9,920 nt of DNA, taken from the NCBI GenBank assembly GCA_900753715.1, contig CAAEAE010000142.1:1-9920 (forward strand), in the 5' to 3' direction. The position numbers and the translations under genes were made by a program. Origin of the DNA: an uncultured Roseburia sp. Lineage in GTDB: Bacteria; Bacillota_A; Clostridia; Lachnospirales; Lachnospiraceae. Every line of letters starts with the position of its first letter. Position 1 is the stretch's first letter. The notes under the pieces are model-generated. The model was given only the letters and a program-made list of their open reading frames with translations, had not been told where the DNA came from and ran no database searches. Shown here one piece after another: positions 1 through 7,243 of the stretch.

Positions 1-803
1 AGATAGGCGGCCGCCGTATTAATTCCCTGAAAATAGAAATAACGATTCAATTGTTGTTTGGCCTTGGTTGTCAGATGATAATGATTTTTTACCATGTAGA
101 GTATTTCCTGATCTATATCCATCTGCATCTGAAAAGCCTCCTCATAATATGCACTACCTGCACCCTCGCTTTTTCTGATCTTGTATACAAAGATTGGAAT
201 GCTCGATATGATGTATTGATTGACATATTGAAAATACTGCATATTGAATCGAATGTCTTCTCCATAGGCAACGTCTTTTTTGAAGTATAATTGCTGCTTC
301 TCTATCAGATCTCTTCTGTATAGTTTCCCACCCTGAAGCATAAATACCTGCTCATTCAGCAATTGTGGAAAAGCTTCTTTATCTCTATGAAGTTCATATT
401 CAGCTTCTGCCATTTCGTTTACATATCGTTTCTTTGTTTCTGCTATCAGCTTTGAATAATTGAAGATAATCCATTGGCAGTCGTTCTGAATATACTTTAA
501 CATTATGTCTAATGCATGTTCTTCCAACTCATCATCAGAATCCAAAAAGTAAATCCATTCCCCGGATGCCGCCTTTAAACCTGTATTTCTCGCCATACTG
601 ACCCCTTGATTTGTCTGATGCATCACTCGAATATAAGGGTATTTTTCTGCTGCTTTATTCATCATATCTAAGGATTTATCTGTCGAACCGTCATCTACCA
701 GAATCATCTCGCATTCCACCGGATTCTGACTCACAACAGACTGAATGCATTTATAAAGATATTTTTCACTATTATAAACCGGTACAATAATGCTTATTTT
801 CAT
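1..803 (-). CDS. GT2 family glycosyltransferase, C-terminus cut by window edge
   Basis: The frame is open from an ATG at 803 to the window edge, giving 267 residues with no stop. The N-terminus is a GT-A nucleotide-sugar fold: ISIIVPVYN at residues 3-11, the nucleotide-binding LVDDGS at 35-40, the metal-binding DSDD at 88-91 and a GED acceptor-site motif at 181-183. It should transfer a sugar from an NDP-sugar donor to a lipid-linked oligosaccharide on the cytoplasmic face; donor and linkage cannot be read from the sequence. Its ATG overlaps the TGA of the preceding GT2 gene (ATGA at 803-800), with an AAGGAG 11 bases upstream lying inside that gene, so translational coupling is likely. It is the third GT2 in a row. 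GT2 membership is secure; the C-terminal length is unknown because the gene continues outside the window. Confidence 0.93.
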   Translation of the reverse strand, partial: MKISIIVPVYNSEKYLYKCIQSVVSQNPVECEMILVDDGSTDKSLDMMNKAAEKYPYIRVMHQTNQGVSMARNTGLKAASGEWIYFLDSDDELEEHALDIMLKYIQNDCQWIIFNYSKLIAETKKRYVNEMAEAEYELHRDKEAFPQLLNEQVFMLQGGKLYRRDLIEKQQLYFKKDVAYGEDIRFNMQYFQYVNQYIISSIPIFVYKIRKSEGAGSAYYEEAFQMQMDIDQEILYMVKNHYHLTTKAKQQLNRYFYFQGINTAAAY

Positions 804-1810
804 CTTGATCGCAACTCCTTAAGATTCTTGAACTTTACATAAACGCTATGAAGCCAGCAATAGAAACTTCCTTTATTTCTTTTTAACAGGAAATAATCTA
901 TACCACAGATTTGCTTTAATTGCTTTTCTTTCTCTAATAATTCTCTAAAGAAGCGAGAATGACATATTCTCTTCACTTCCTGTTTGTTGCCTTCACATAC
1001 AGCTCTCTCAACAGAGGCGATACATTGAGCATAATAGAAATGATTCATCCTTGCTTTTATATCTGCAGACATCTCATCCTCTTTTTGAAGCACCCGCTGC
1101 ATTTCCTGGCATATTCTCTTTTGAGTTTTCCATTCATCCAGTTGAGGCTGATTGCTTAACCCAGTTGTCAAATGACAACTATACGCATACACGGCTGTAT
1201 TCAACGCAACAAAATGCTTAATATGTGTGTAATAATATGTATTAAATAAAATGTCTTCTCCATACGACATATTCTCGTTGAATCTTAACTGAAATTGTTG
1301 AATAATGTGACGATCATAGAGTTTACCCCATATAAAATGAAACAGCCGATTGCTCGCAAGCTCCGGCAATTCATTCCATTTTCCCTCATGCACACCCTCG
1401 TTGAAGTACATCTGATGTGCTATTCTTCTATTTTTCTCTTCTTCTACTAGAAAGTAGTTGCCAATGATCCATTCAGCATTGGCAGTATGCGCTGCTAAAG
1501 TATTCAATGCATCTGAAACCAATTGATCATCCGCATCCAAAAATAAAATATAATCACCCATGGCTTTTTCCAAACCAAGATTTCTAGCACTACTCACACC
1601 TTTATTCTCAGAATGAATGACTTGAACAGCTTTGTATTTTTTTTCATACCAATCACATATTGCCGACGTTTCATCTTTTGATCCATCATCAACGACGATA
1701 ATCTCATATTCTTCATAATCCTGAATCAGCACACTTCTTACACATCTTTTTAAAGTTGTTTCTGCATTATAAGCAGGTATGATAATTGAAATAAAAGGCT
1801 TCTCTTTCAT
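800..1810 (-). CDS. GT2 family glycosyltransferase
   Basis: This 336-residue protein has the normal length of a single-domain capsule GT2. Visible motifs are ISIIIPAYN (residues 7-15), VVDDGS (39-44), the DXD-type LDADD (91-95) and GEDILFN (184-190). No membrane helices or second catalytic domain are seen; the last 80 residues are basic and probably help peripheral membrane attachment. It should add one sugar to the growing undecaprenyl-linked repeat unit; specificity cannot be inferred. The ATG at 1810 follows the TGA of the preceding GT2 by 4 bases and has an AAGGAA about 12 bases upstream. Its own TGA overlaps the next start as ATGA. It resembles the downstream partial GT2 in layout (DxDD, then WII, then GED), which suggests the two are related paralogues. 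Confidence 0.93.
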   Translation of the reverse strand: MKEKPFISIIIPAYNAETTLKRCVRSVLIQDYEEYEIIVVDDGSKDETSAICDWYEKKYKAVQVIHSENKGVSSARNLGLEKAMGDYILFLDADDQLVSDALNTLAAHTANAEWIIGNYFLVEEEKNRRIAHQMYFNEGVHEGKWNELPELASNRLFHFIWGKLYDRHIIQQFQLRFNENMSYGEDILFNTYYYTHIKHFVALNTAVYAYSCHLTTGLSNQPQLDEWKTQKRICQEMQRVLQKEDEMSADIKARMNHFYYAQCIASVERAVCEGNKQEVKRICHSRFFRELLEKEKQLKQICGIDYFLLKRNKGSFYCWLHSVYVKFKNLKELRSR

Positions 1811-1814
1811 ATAC

Positions 1815-2810
1815 TCATCTTTTCCTTTTTATATAGATTTCACTAGTGGGATTGATTAAGAAAAGACCTAGTAAATATTCCTTAACACTTCGCTTCTCCC
1901 ACTTAAAAAAGTATGTAAAAATACATCTGAATTTCTTTCTGTATTTTTTATAATCCTTTAAATACTGACGCGGATACGTCTCATGCAAAATACTTGTCAG
2001 TAAACAGTAGTAATGAATACTGGAAAAATGCTTAAAATACGGTAATAGTTTCGGATAATCCTTCATAACGACTTGTTTTATTTCATTCAAATGCGTCTCA
2101 ACAACTTTAAACTTATCGGAATATCCTGATTTCGTAATACTGCCTTGTCTTGTTCTGTATCCATACAGCTTCTGATCAACAATGACAGTTTTTGATGATT
2201 TTTTCAGCAATGAAAAAATAACCGTTGTATCTTCATTGATTTCCCCCTCTGCAAATCTGTAATCCTCTAATAATTCAGATTGATACAACTTATCACAAAC
2301 GCTTTCGGAAATGCCATGCAAAAAAAATGCTTTTAACGTTTGCTGTTTACTGCAAATTTTCACACCAATACTTTCCTTTTGATGATTTTTTATGCATATT
2401 TGGGGTGTGCTTTCTTCCTTAAAAGAAAAGTACTTGCATGATACAATTTGTGCTTGGTACTTTTGGACAGCATCCATCAGCTTTTCATACATAGTTGGCA
2501 AAACATAATCATCGCTATCTACAAAGCCAATATAACGTCCCCCAGCCATCGCAAGACCTGCATTACGCGCCGATGATAATCCACCATTCTTTTTATGAAT
2601 CACCTGGATTTTTGATGACTGTGCAGCAAACTTATCACAGATGGCGCCGCTTGTATCCGTTGATCCATCATCTACCAGAATAATCTCTATATTCTTATAA
2701 GATTGTGCCAGCAGACTTCTGATGCAGATTGCAAGATATTTTTCTACATTATAGACAGGCACAATAATAGATATGCCTATCTCTTTTTCATTACATTCTT
2801 TTTCCCTCAT
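1815..2810 (-). CDS. GT2 family glycosyltransferase
   Basis: A 331-residue GT-A glycosyltransferase: ISIIVPVYN (residues 13-21), LVDDGS (45-50), VDSDD (97-101) and an NED acceptor motif (192-194). Expected role: transfer of a sugar to the lipid-linked repeat unit in the cytoplasm. The only in-frame upstream start is the ATG at 2810, which lies 20 bases inside the acetyltransferase gene and follows an AAGGGAG at a good distance, so the overlap is real and the pair is probably coupled. The C-terminal 70 residues are rich in Lys, Arg and aromatic residues, as in membrane-associated GT2 enzymes. Family is secure; donor and linkage are unknown. Confidence 0.93.
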   Translation of the reverse strand: MREKECNEKEIGISIIVPVYNVEKYLAICIRSLLAQSYKNIEIILVDDGSTDTSGAICDKFAAQSSKIQVIHKKNGGLSSARNAGLAMAGGRYIGFVDSDDYVLPTMYEKLMDAVQKYQAQIVSCKYFSFKEESTPQICIKNHQKESIGVKICSKQQTLKAFFLHGISESVCDKLYQSELLEDYRFAEGEINEDTTVIFSLLKKSSKTVIVDQKLYGYRTRQGSITKSGYSDKFKVVETHLNEIKQVVMKDYPKLLPYFKHFSSIHYYCLLTSILHETYPRQYLKDYKKYRKKFRCIFTYFFKWEKRSVKEYLLGLFLINPTSEIYIKRKR

Positions 2811-3372
2811 GAAGCTCTCCCTTCTTTAGTTCATGTGCCGGAATACCTCCAATTGTAATTCCAGGCATCAGAAAAGACCGGTTAACAACAGCACCTGCAC
2901 CAATCACAATGTCGTCTGCCAATTCTACATCTCCTATAACTTTGGCACCCACACCAATATCGATGTGTTTCCCCAATCGTGGTGCCTTCAATGATTTACC
3001 ATCATTCCCGATACAGTTATCCCCATGCAACTGACAATCTTCGCCTATTCTTGCCCAGCCGTTTACTACAATATTTCCGGCATGATGAATAATCAGTCCC
3101 GGTGCAAAAGAACCTTCCATCATTTCAATCCCCAGTTTCAGTCCTAATCGATTCCTCCGATGTCTGAATAAAGGATAACCTATCAGTTTCTTTAAACCCT
3201 TCTGACAATAATAGTATTCTGTATACCTCAATGCTTTCTGATACTGCCAGATTCTGACACAAGGATCTTTTACAACCCACTCCACACACTGATCGTGAAG
3301 AGACTTGCTTGAACGATAGAATTTTTTTTCTCTTCTGAGGCATTCTTTTAATTTCTGTTTTGTATCCAGCAT
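2791..3372 (-). CDS. Hexapeptide-repeat (serine acetyltransferase-like) O-acetyltransferase
   Basis: A 193-residue acyltransferase of the left-handed parallel beta-helix type. Hexapeptide turns run from about residue 90 to 175: LIIHHAGNIVVNG, ARIGEDCQLHGDNCIGND, APRLGKHIDIGVGAKVIG, DVELADDIVIGAGAVV, closing with GITIGGIPA. His96 and His97 are candidate catalytic residues. The overall pattern is that of CysE-like enzymes, but the long N-terminal CysE helical domain is replaced by about 70 basic residues. In this location it more likely transfers acetyl from acetyl-CoA to a sugar of the repeat unit than makes O-acetylserine; that is inference from context. The ATG at 3372 is 2 bases past the polymerase stop, and its AGAGGA ribosome site lies within the last polymerase codons. 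It overlaps the following GT2 by 20 bases. Confidence 0.9.
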   Translation of the reverse strand: MLDTKQKLKECLRREKKFYRSSKSLHDQCVEWVVKDPCVRIWQYQKALRYTEYYYCQKGLKKLIGYPLFRHRRNRLGLKLGIEMMEGSFAPGLIIHHAGNIVVNGWARIGEDCQLHGDNCIGNDGKSLKAPRLGKHIDIGVGAKVIGDVELADDIVIGAGAVVNRSFLMPGITIGGIPAHELKKGELHEGKRM

Positions 3373-3374
3373 AA

Positions 3375-4691
3375 TTATCCTCTTTTTACAGCCATTTCAT
3401 TGTTTCTTTTTTTCAAAATAAATGGGAACGCACAAACTAATGCAATCATATAGGTTGCTTCCAATTCCAGAGCACTATTATATAAAAGCCCGATGATACA
3501 GGTCGGTATAAATGAAAAAGCTGCTAAAGTATATACTTTTTTCATTTTAAATCTTTTAATAATTGCTAATGCTATCGAAACAAAAAACAAAACCGTCAGA
3601 ATCAATCCAATCAATCCCTGTTCAAGATAAATCCATGCATGTGAAAACCATCTGTAATGCAGATACTCATACTGTCTACTAAATGCGCTTGTAAGGAAAT
3701 CATAACCAGACTGTTCACAGCTTCCTAATCCAAAGCCAAACAATGATCGAAACAGATCCCCCTCAAAGAACATCTCATGCACTTGCTGAACAGCAGATAA
3801 ACGATTCAGATCGCCCGAATTCGTATACCCATTTCCGGAAAGATAATAATCCATGGCATCTTTATTAAGTAATATATTTAAAATACCCGGATTGTACATT
3901 TTTATAAAGTTAAAGCCTATGATAAGGATGACAACTGCAGAAATACAAATACCAATTGTTTTTAATGTAGGTTTCGTGTAAAACATCTGAATACCAACGA
4001 TAATAATAAATTCCAAAAAATATACTTTCAATTCTGCTAAAGTTGCTATATACATACATGCAACGCAGTATAGTAATAAATGCATCAGTGTCATTTTGGA
4101 ATTTAAAAACTCTGCCAGCACAATAGCTGTTATGACACACAGCAAAATACACACATACACATTACAACCACTGCCGGTACCAAAGAATCCTCCCAGACAG
4201 TCATCCCGGTAACCCTGCACAAAATATTGAAATGTCATCATAATCACGTTAAGAAAAAAGATTGCCTTAAAGAAATCTACAATCTTTTCTACATCCCACG
4301 CATCTAGCAATCCAACACAAATAAAAAAGAATACAAAAAATCGAAAGCTGTTTCTAAACCCCCACAGAAACAAAAGTGGGTTCACTAAGTTAATCATCGC
4401 TCCAAAAATCATGCAGATCAAAATTGCCCACACAATACGTGCCTGTACTTTTATTCTTGCATTTTTCAATCCTTTTTTTATCTTAGAAAATTCAAAAAAC
4501 AGTATTAAAACAGTGATTACATCTGTCAAATAGGTGATTGCAGACGGAAATCCAAGTGCATCTCTCATCCAAAGCATAAAGCATACAAGCATTAGCTGAA
4601 GATAGACCAGAATTTTTTTTCTAGGCGGCACACTCAAAACCGGTTTGCATATATTGATTCTGGATTTATGTATTATAATCTTATATCTCAT
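3375..4691 (-). CDS. Wzy-like polysaccharide polymerase (O-antigen ligase/polymerase family)
   Basis: A 438-residue polytopic membrane protein with about ten hydrophobic segments (roughly residues 28-42, 52-68, 86-104, 116-130, 141-158, 176-195, 203-219, 223-237, 244-262, then 355-378, 386-404 and 410-426). A large hydrophilic loop at about 263-352 contains NSGDLNRL and FGFGLGSCE, followed by HAWIYLEQGLIGL. That arrangement, one big extracytoplasmic loop before the last helices plus an E-x-GLIG motif, is typical of Wzy and WaaL-type proteins. In an operon with an initiating transferase and several glycosyltransferases the natural role is polymerising repeat units outside the membrane; a ligase is the alternative. 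The ATG at 4691 is preceded by AAAGGAA at a good distance. An insertion sequence ends 24 bases upstream (4716) without touching this ribosome site, so the gene has lost direct contact with its former operon neighbour. Confidence 0.85.
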   Translation of the reverse strand: MRYKIIIHKSRINICKPVLSVPPRKKILVYLQLMLVCFMLWMRDALGFPSAITYLTDVITVLILFFEFSKIKKGLKNARIKVQARIVWAILICMIFGAMINLVNPLLFLWGFRNSFRFFVFFFICVGLLDAWDVEKIVDFFKAIFFLNVIMMTFQYFVQGYRDDCLGGFFGTGSGCNVYVCILLCVITAIVLAEFLNSKMTLMHLLLYCVACMYIATLAELKVYFLEFIIIVGIQMFYTKPTLKTIGICISAVVILIIGFNFIKMYNPGILNILLNKDAMDYYLSGNGYTNSGDLNRLSAVQQVHEMFFEGDLFRSLFGFGLGSCEQSGYDFLTSAFSRQYEYLHYRWFSHAWIYLEQGLIGLILTVLFFVSIALAIIKRFKMKKVYTLAAFSFIPTCIIGLLYNSALELEATYMIALVCAFPFILKKRNNEMAVKRG

Positions 4692-4709
4692 TCAAATTAT
4701 TTCCTTTGA

Positions 4710-4715
4710 TTAATA
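4710..4715. repeat. Target-site duplication TTAATA, left copy
   Basis: TTAATA directly abuts the left inverted repeat and is matched by an identical copy directly abutting the right one (6104-6109). A 6-bp direct repeat flanking both ends fixes the insertion boundaries. On the minus strand this copy reads TATTAA, followed by the ribosome site of the polymerase gene. Confidence 0.8.
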
Positions 4716-4740
4716 TAGTCTCTCGGAATCTCTAAGCCTG
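4716..4740. repeat. Left terminal inverted repeat of the insertion sequence
   Basis: Read inward, this 25-base end and the right end (6103 to 6080) share TAG, then two mismatches, then TCTCGGAATC exactly, and then AGCCTG after a one-base gap. The inner part also forms one arm of the hairpin at 4726-4764. Confidence 0.82.
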
Positions 4741-4776
4741 TGTTTATGCGGCTTCTGAGATTTCATTTTTATTTTT
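4726..4776 (+). terminator. Hairpin plus T-rich stretch at the left end of the element (inward-facing terminator)
   Basis: GAATCTC-TA-AGCC (4726-4738) can pair with GGCT-TCT-GAGATTT (4750-4763) around a loop of about 11 bases, with a small internal loop. It is followed by CATTTTTATTTTTT. On the plus strand this resembles an intrinsic terminator sitting before the transposase promoter, where it would block read-in transcription from outside the element. Protection of this kind is known for several insertion sequences. It would not terminate the minus-strand operon, where the run is A. Confidence 0.5.
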
Positions 4777-4800
4777 TCTTCACCTTTTTTCAAAAAGTAC

Positions 4801-4827
4801 TTGACATTTACCCCCCCCCCTAAAAAT
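4801..4827 (+). promoter_or_regulatory. Candidate transposase promoter with C10 spacer tract
   Basis: A perfect TTGACA (4801-4806) is followed 14 bases later by TAAAAAT (4821-4827). The spacer holds ten consecutive C (4811-4820). Fourteen bases is short for a sigma-A promoter, so it may be weak at this tract length; three more C would give the optimal 17. The -35 assignment is good and the -10 is weak. Confidence 0.45.
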
Positions 4828-4842
4828 GCGGCGCTTCGCGCC
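4822..4842 (-). terminator. Possible minus-strand intrinsic terminator inside the insertion sequence
   Basis: Read on the minus strand, GGCGC-GAA-GCGCC forms a 5-bp all-GC stem with a 3-base loop, followed after GCA by TTTTT. The stem is short and the T run modest, so efficiency is uncertain. It faces the same way as the polysaccharide operon, and would reduce transcription reaching the polymerase, acetyltransferase and three GT2 genes. On the plus strand the same hairpin lies in the transposase leader, next to a second one (CGGC-TCC-GCCG, about 4865-4875). Confidence 0.35.
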
Positions 4843-4844
4843 TC

Positions 4845-5938
4845 TTGAATAAGGCATATCGTTTCGGCTCCGCCGGAACAGACTTTTTGATTTGGAGGTG
4901 TGTTTCTTTAAAACCTGTTAACATTGGCGGGCATTCCGCCTATCAGGATCGTGTCCTGACTCAGCTTCGTAAATATTATCCAAATGCTGCTTCCCTTTCT
5001 TCTTCCACCTGGCAGGTCATTGATAAATTTTGGAATCTTAATCTATCACAAGTTGATGAACTTATGAAGGATCGGTATTCTGTCTTTGGCCCTGAACCAA
5101 GACTCCCTGCGCAAAACTTTGGAAAATTTTCAATACTTTTTTCTTCAGAATTCTGCCAGCATGGGGCTTATCTCTTTAAACTCCCTTGACTTAGCCGGTG
5201 ATGGAACTCCCGTTTATACTTCCGCTCAAGAGCGGAAAACAAGAACCTGTAACTGTCTGGAAAACGGAATTCGTGATTGCAAATGCAACCGTATCTATCA
5301 TCAGCCTGACTGTGATATCGGTTGGGATTCCCATCGCAACCGTTATTACTTTGGATATGACTTATACATGCTGACTGCTTCTGGATTCAGCGCATGATGC
5401 GATGCCTTACTATGATTACTGTAAAAAATACAATATCACGCCTTTTATTGATCTCAACTGGAAATGCGGAAGACCGCCAGTCTATAAAGATGATATTTCT
5501 ATAAACAGTGATGGGATTCCTTTATGTCCTAAGAGATTTTCTATGTAACAAGCCGCTGTTGAACCAAGAAAAAGACGTATCAAATAACGCTGTCCTAAAA
5601 TTTCTTACAAAGGCGGTACCCCTCACTGTACTTGTGATGAGCCTTGTTCTAATGCAAAGTATGGTAGAAATGTTCACCTTGTATTAAAGGATAATCCAAG
5701 GCTCTTCAATACTCCTCCACGTGGCAGTGAGGAATGGAAACTGGAATATAATGCAAGAACATCTGCGGAACTTTTTAACAAACGTGAAAAATTAGACTAT
5801 AAATTAGAAGACGGCAGATACCGTCCATCCATGATGTGGTATTTCCGCCTATTTGCCATCATGATGTGTCAACATCTTGATGCATGGACTTTGCCAAAGT
5901 CTTCCCGACTAAAAGAACTCTTTGATCAAGCCGCTTAA
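4845..5938 (+). pseudogene. Transposase pseudogene (DDE, YREK signature), three frames, two stops
   Basis: Three pieces of one transposase lie in three successive frames. Piece 1 (conserved from about 4908) encodes the N-terminal part ending FGPEPRLP near 5110. Piece 2, shifted, runs from about 5100 to 5383 and contains LAGDGTPV, QPDCDIGWDSHR and GYDLYMLTAS. Piece 3, shifted again, starts at DSAHDAMPYYDY (5384) and has TAA stops at 5546-5548 and 5585-5587 before ending at TAA 5936-5938. Both frame changes look like deletion junctions: residues I expect in intact relatives are missing at each. The catalytic residues survive: Asp in LAGDG, Asp in DSAHD, and Glu in the signature Y-x2-R-x3-E-x6-K, seen exactly as YNARTSAELFNKREK. 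That signature is known for IS4, IS5 and IS1182-type transposases. The start codon also seems lost. The gene cannot make a working enzyme; the exact IS family name is uncertain. Confidence 0.88.
4894..4900 (+). promoter_or_regulatory. Orphaned ribosome binding site of the transposase
   Basis: GGAGGTG is a near-perfect Shine-Dalgarno sequence. Nine bases after its GGAGG core, at 4908-4910 and in frame with the first transposase segment, stands TTA, where a start codon would be expected, directly before the codons for KPVNIGG. The simplest reading is that the original start codon has mutated. No in-frame ATG, GTG or TTG lies at a suitable distance. Confidence 0.45.
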
Positions 5939-6079
5939 TTTCATAAGCAATACCATTATAAGCCATGTTTGACGCAAGGTCTATAAAAGTGCGCCAATTT
6001 TCATCATTTATTACTTTTCATGTCCGTTCTGGATAATATTTACTTTTCAAGGTTCATCCGACCAATGAATCTTAGTCGG

Positions 6080-6103
6080 CAGGCTCATGATTCCGAGATC
6101 CTA
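6080..6103. repeat. Right terminal inverted repeat of the insertion sequence
   Basis: This 24-base end is the inverted, imperfect partner of 4716-4740, with an exact 10-base core GATTCCGAGA (6089-6098) on the plus strand. It ends with CTA at 6103, where the direct repeat TTAATA begins. Confidence 0.82.
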
Positions 6104-6109
6104 TTAATA
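6104..6109. repeat. Target-site duplication TTAATA, right copy
   Basis: Identical to the copy at 4710-4715. On the minus strand it is TAT TAA, the last Tyr codon and stop codon of the GT4 gene, so the duplication itself preserves the reading frame end. Confidence 0.8.
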
Positions 6110-7243
6110 ATATAAAGATACAGTTTCATTTACTACTGAATTCCAATTATACTTCCCACAAATAAACTCCGTTGCCTGCGCTTTGTACTGCGCGACTTCA
6201 CTTTTGTTGTCACATAAAAACTGTAATTTTTTTGTAAGGAGATTTACATTCCCCTTCGGGAAGATCACAGCTTTATCCTCCACAACCTCCGTTATTTCTT
6301 TGATGTCTGATACAAGACAACAATTACCATAACTCATTGCTTCCAATAAGCTTAATGGCATTCCTTCCACATCCGATGGCAAGACATACACATACGCATT
6401 ACTATATAATTCTTCAAGCATCTTCCCCTGAACAAATCCTGTAAACAGGATTCTCAAATCATCCTTTGCCATATTTTTTATTTGATCTGTGTATGTATCT
6501 GTATCACTGCTCCCGCCGGCAATCACCAGCTTAAAATCTGTATGTACGTTTTTAAAAGCATCAATCAGATATGTCAATCCTTTTTCAGGAACCCGCCTTC
6601 CTAAAAATAAAATATATTTGTCTTTTTCCAGGCCATACTCTCTCCGAATCAAATCCTGTTCTATGATCTTCGGACGTTCAATTCCATTCGGTATGAAACA
6701 GGTTGTTCTGTTATATCTTTCACTAAAATACCGCTGCATATTTTTGCTTAGAACAATAATCTCATCTGCATACTTAATAGCATGCTCTTCACCTTTTCTA
6801 ATGAACCTGGAACCAAATCCGCCTTTCCATTTTTCACGCATCCAATCGAGACCGTGAATAGTGACTACCACTCGCTTTCCAAACAGCTTCGGCAGCCAGC
6901 AAAAGAACGCCGGTCCTTCTGCGTGAATATGTACGACATCATATGGACCCACCGCCGCAAAAAGAGAAGCAAAGAAAGAAGATGTTACTGCCGCGAGTCC
7001 TTTTCTCTCAATGGTTGGTACGGTTTTTAATCGTACTCCCTTATATTCGCTTCTTTCCTCTCCATCAAACTCGACTCCGCTGACATGATGGCCTTTACGG
7101 TTGTAGCAGGTCACAGCGTGACCTAATTCCACCATCCGGGTGGACAATTCCTCCACGACAATCTCTATACCGCCTTCGCGGGAAGGAATGCGCTTGTGAC
7201 CGAGCATCGCTATCCTAAGCTGACCGCTCTTTTTCTCTTTCAT
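6104..7243 (-). CDS. GT4 family glycosyltransferase
   Basis: A complete 379-residue GT-B glycosyltransferase. The N-terminal Rossmann domain begins IAMLGHKRIPSREGGIE (residues 11-27), with HIHAEGP (105-111) and VVTIHGLDW (126-134). The C-terminal donor domain has ILFLGRRVPEKGL (211-223), FTGFV (267-271) and the EX7E motif EGMPLSLLEAM (293-303). It should retain anomeric configuration and add a hexose or deoxyhexose to the lipid-linked glycan on the cytoplasmic side; its resemblance to DUF1972-type rhamnosyltransferases suggests, without proof, rhamnose or a related sugar. The ATG at 7243 overlaps the preceding TGA as ATGA and follows a strong GGAGGTGG, so coupling is likely. The stop codon TAA at 6106-6104 lies in a target-site duplication: an insertion sequence begins directly after it without shortening the protein. 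Confidence 0.93.
   Translation of the reverse strand: MKEKKSGQLRIAMLGHKRIPSREGGIEIVVEELSTRMVELGHAVTCYNRKGHHVSGVEFDGEERSEYKGVRLKTVPTIERKGLAAVTSSFFASLFAAVGPYDVVHIHAEGPAFFCWLPKLFGKRVVVTIHGLDWMREKWKGGFGSRFIRKGEEHAIKYADEIIVLSKNMQRYFSERYNRTTCFIPNGIERPKIIEQDLIRREYGLEKDKYILFLGRRVPEKGLTYLIDAFKNVHTDFKLVIAGGSSDTDTYTDQIKNMAKDDLRILFTGFVQGKMLEELYSNAYVYVLPSDVEGMPLSLLEAMSYGNCCLVSDIKEITEVVEDKAVIFPKGNVNLLTKKLQFLCDNKSEVAQYKAQATEFICGKYNWNSVVNETVSLYY

Larger units (their letters stand above)
4716..6103 (+). mobile_element. Decayed 1388-bp insertion sequence, YREK-type DDE (IS4/IS1182-like)
   Basis: The element runs from one imperfect terminal inverted repeat to the other and is flanked by the duplication TTAATA. 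It contains, in order, a hairpin followed by a T-rich stretch at the left end, a TTGACA-like promoter with a C10 tract, two GC-rich hairpins (4830-4842 and about 4865-4875), a strong ribosome site (GGAGGTG, 4894-4900), a broken transposase (about 4908-5938) and a 165-base non-coding right end. From memory, intact relatives encode transposases of roughly 550-600 residues, so about 0.6 kb has been lost internally. It lies antisense to the polysaccharide operon, between the GT4 and polymerase genes. Both ends look intact, so it might still be moved by a transposase from a full-length copy elsewhere (inference). Confidence 0.85.

Noticed and set aside
51..290. A 79-codon plus-strand frame near the left edge.
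   Set aside because: It is antisense to the partial GT2 gene, whose minus-strand frame is open through the whole stretch with GT2 motifs.
4691..4740. A hybrid outward promoter at the left end of the insertion sequence (TATATT at 4717-4712 on the minus strand) that might drive the polymerase gene.
   Set aside because: No acceptable -35 lies 16-18 bases upstream (CAGGCT-like only), and transcription would start at the ribosome binding site itself.
6058..6079. Hairpin CCGAC...GTCGG near the right end of the insertion sequence as a terminator for the GT4 gene.
   Set aside because: Five-pair stem with a 12-base loop and no T run on either strand.
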